DNA of 64,000 nucleotides from Amycolatopsis sp. WAC 01376 (lineage in GTDB: Bacteria > Actinomycetota > Actinomycetes > Mycobacteriales > Pseudonocardiaceae), in contig NZ_QHKL01000007.1 of NCBI RefSeq assembly GCF_003947415.1, forward strand, positions 124,001-188,000. The letters run 5' to 3'. Positions 63,017 to 64,000 of this stretch are shown piece after piece; position 1 is the first letter of the stretch, and every line of letters begins with the position of its first letter. The notes beneath the pieces are model-generated. The model worked only from the letters and a program-made list of their open reading frames with translations, ran no database searches and was not told where the DNA came from. The translations under genes were made by a program, and so were the position numbers.

Positions 63017-64000
63017 GTGAGGTCGCCGTCCGAGGACAGATCGCCGTCGTCACCTGCGTCGGTGTTCGACGAGACGGCCGACAGAGCGAGCGAGCGTTCG
63101 GCGTGCGAAGGGTCGGCTTCGCGGCGGGATGCCCGCCATTCGACGGCGTCCGCGGTGTCCTTGTATTCGAGGATGTGGTCGTCGCCGAGCCCGGTGAGAA
63201 GCTCCTTCACCCGCGCCGGCGTGGCGTAGAAGAACTCCCGGCGTGGATTCACCATGTTGACGCGGTCGGTGGCCAGCCGCTGATGCAGGGCGGTTTCGAG
63301 GGCGACGGCGTCTTCGGAGAAGAAGAGCCCGTGGACGTCGAACCGGAACGGGACGGAAGCGTCGCCGAGCTCACGGACCCGGTCCATCGGTTCGAGCCGG
63401 CGCGTCATGCCGATCTTCACCACGTCGGGCCCGAACGCCCCCACGTTCGAGATGACGTAGACGTAGCCCGCGCGGACGTTGGCGGCCCGCTGCTCGACGC
63501 CGGCGATGGCGTCGTCGACGGCGGCCAGCTGCTCCTTCGCACGAGCCCAGCCTTCGGTGTCCCCCTTCGCCTCAAGCCGGGCGAGCACGGTGGCGTAGTG
63601 AGTCCGCTCCTTTGCGAGACGCGCTCGCTCCCGCTCGACCTCCTTCATGACCTTGGCCTCTTCGCGGAGCCTGGCACGTTCTTCCCGCGCCGCCTCGCGT
63701 TCGACCTCGACCTTCATCAGGTGGTCGGCGGTCAGATCGATCTCCTTGAGCCTGAGCCGGTGGTAGTCGCTGGAGATGGCGATGCGCATCAGGATGCCGA
63801 GCTTGCCGATCGTGTCCCGCGTGGTCGTCAGCCGGTTCTTGACGGACTCCACTGTATGCGGCTTGACCACTCGGACCGCGTTGTCGGCTTCGGCGTTGTA
63901 CGCGCGGAGCATCAACTTGGCCATGTCGCGGCCCAGTTTCTGCCCCTCCTTGACCGATCCGTTGACCGCCCAGTCGACCTGGCAGGTCACGGCGTCGGTC
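63013..64000 (-). CDS. DUF4041 / T5orf172 (GIY-YIG-like) protein, 5' end outside window
   Basis: At least 325 residues are visible and the frame is open at the right edge, so the N terminus lies outside. DUF4041 covers about visible residues 1-80 (KLMLRAYNAEADNAVRVV), a coiled coil (about 87-165, KVEVEREAAREERARLREEAKVMKEV) follows, and then the T5orf172 nuclease-like domain (GYVYVISNVGAFGPDVVKIGMT near 172, with RVREL and the LETALHQRL Glu). A polar tail ends SSDGDLT. Such proteins are found in phage and in defence islands. The following DUF2510-PH gene overlaps by 4 bases. Confidence 0.85.
   Translation of the reverse strand, partial: TDAVTCQVDWAVNGSVKEGQKLGRDMAKLMLRAYNAEADNAVRVVKPHTVESVKNRLTTTRDTIGKLGILMRIAISSDYHRLRLKEIDLTADHLMKVEVEREAAREERARLREEAKVMKEVERERARLAKERTHYATVLARLEAKGDTEGWARAKEQLAAVDDAIAGVEQRAANVRAGYVYVISNVGAFGPDVVKIGMTRRLEPMDRVRELGDASVPFRFDVHGLFFSEDAVALETALHQRLATDRVNMVNPRREFFYATPARVKELLTGLGDDHILEYKDTADAVEWRASRREADPSHAERSLALSAVSSNTDAGDDGDLSSDGDLT

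Overview
The window is chromosomal DNA from a high-GC actinobacterium. The very high third-position GC, the frequent GTG starts, the mycolic-acid-free gene set and the many long palindromes of the types GTGAAGGCCTCCTT and GTACATGAAGG all suggest Amycolatopsis or a close pseudonocardial relative. This is inference from sequence style; no 16S gene is present. No tRNA, rRNA, CRISPR array or prophage was seen.

Region 1 (1-20.6 kb) reads as a taurine/sulfonate dissimilation region. It holds alanine dehydrogenase (ald, cut by the left edge), a MocR-type PLP regulator, an amidohydrolase-DUF3311-sodium symporter operon, an IclR regulator divergent from sulfoacetaldehyde acetyltransferase (xsc), taurine:pyruvate aminotransferase (tpa), phosphate acetyltransferase (pta), a YeiH-type anion exporter with a divergent LysR regulator, and an amino-acid/amine permease. 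Together these would import taurine, transaminate it to sulfoacetaldehyde, release sulfite plus acetyl phosphate, make acetyl-CoA, export the sulfur anion and regenerate pyruvate from alanine. Three promoters (symporter operon, tpa, permease) carry paired CTGG-core repeats exactly 24 bp apart, a plausible TauR-like MocR operator. A MoxR/VWA (CobS/CobT-like) pair sits inside the region, together with a pyruvyl transferase-like gene coupled to an OmpA-like lipoprotein and a small antitoxin-like protein.

Region 2 (20.7-30.4 kb) has an ABC exporter of the MacB/FtsX type, DUF2252 and DUF1206 proteins, a monooxygenase-fold protein, and a two-component system followed by two membrane proteins, one of them a tandem DJ-1-like protein.

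Region 3 (30.7-39.1 kb) is a LacI-controlled sugar locus. A YtfQ-like binding protein, a double-NBD ATPase and two permeases are followed by a secreted GH2 glycosidase with two CBM42 (AbfB) domains. This suggests scavenging of galactofuranose or arabinofuranose from polymers.

Region 4 (39.4-47.4 kb) holds a stand-alone LysR effector domain beside DUF5997, a YtrA-type GntR/DUF5808 pair, unknown small proteins and a secreted serine hydrolase. It also has the second copy of a MITE-like element, which abuts an ECF sigma-factor remnant, and an EF-G paralogue preceded by a candidate 29-residue leader peptide.

Region 5 (47.4-64 kb) has a secreted PE-PPE-type esterase, a VOC protein, an MFS exporter, a branched-chain keto-acid dehydrogenase operon with a divergent Lrp regulator, a ROK regulator divergent from xylA with two clear operators, and a thioesterase that has lost its catalytic Ser and His. 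Further on come a zinc-ribbon protein, an alpha/beta hydrolase with a divergent AraC regulator, a fructosamine-kinase homologue, a TetR/SDR pair with two operator sites, a DUF2510-PH protein, and a DUF4041/T5orf172 GIY-YIG protein cut by the right edge.
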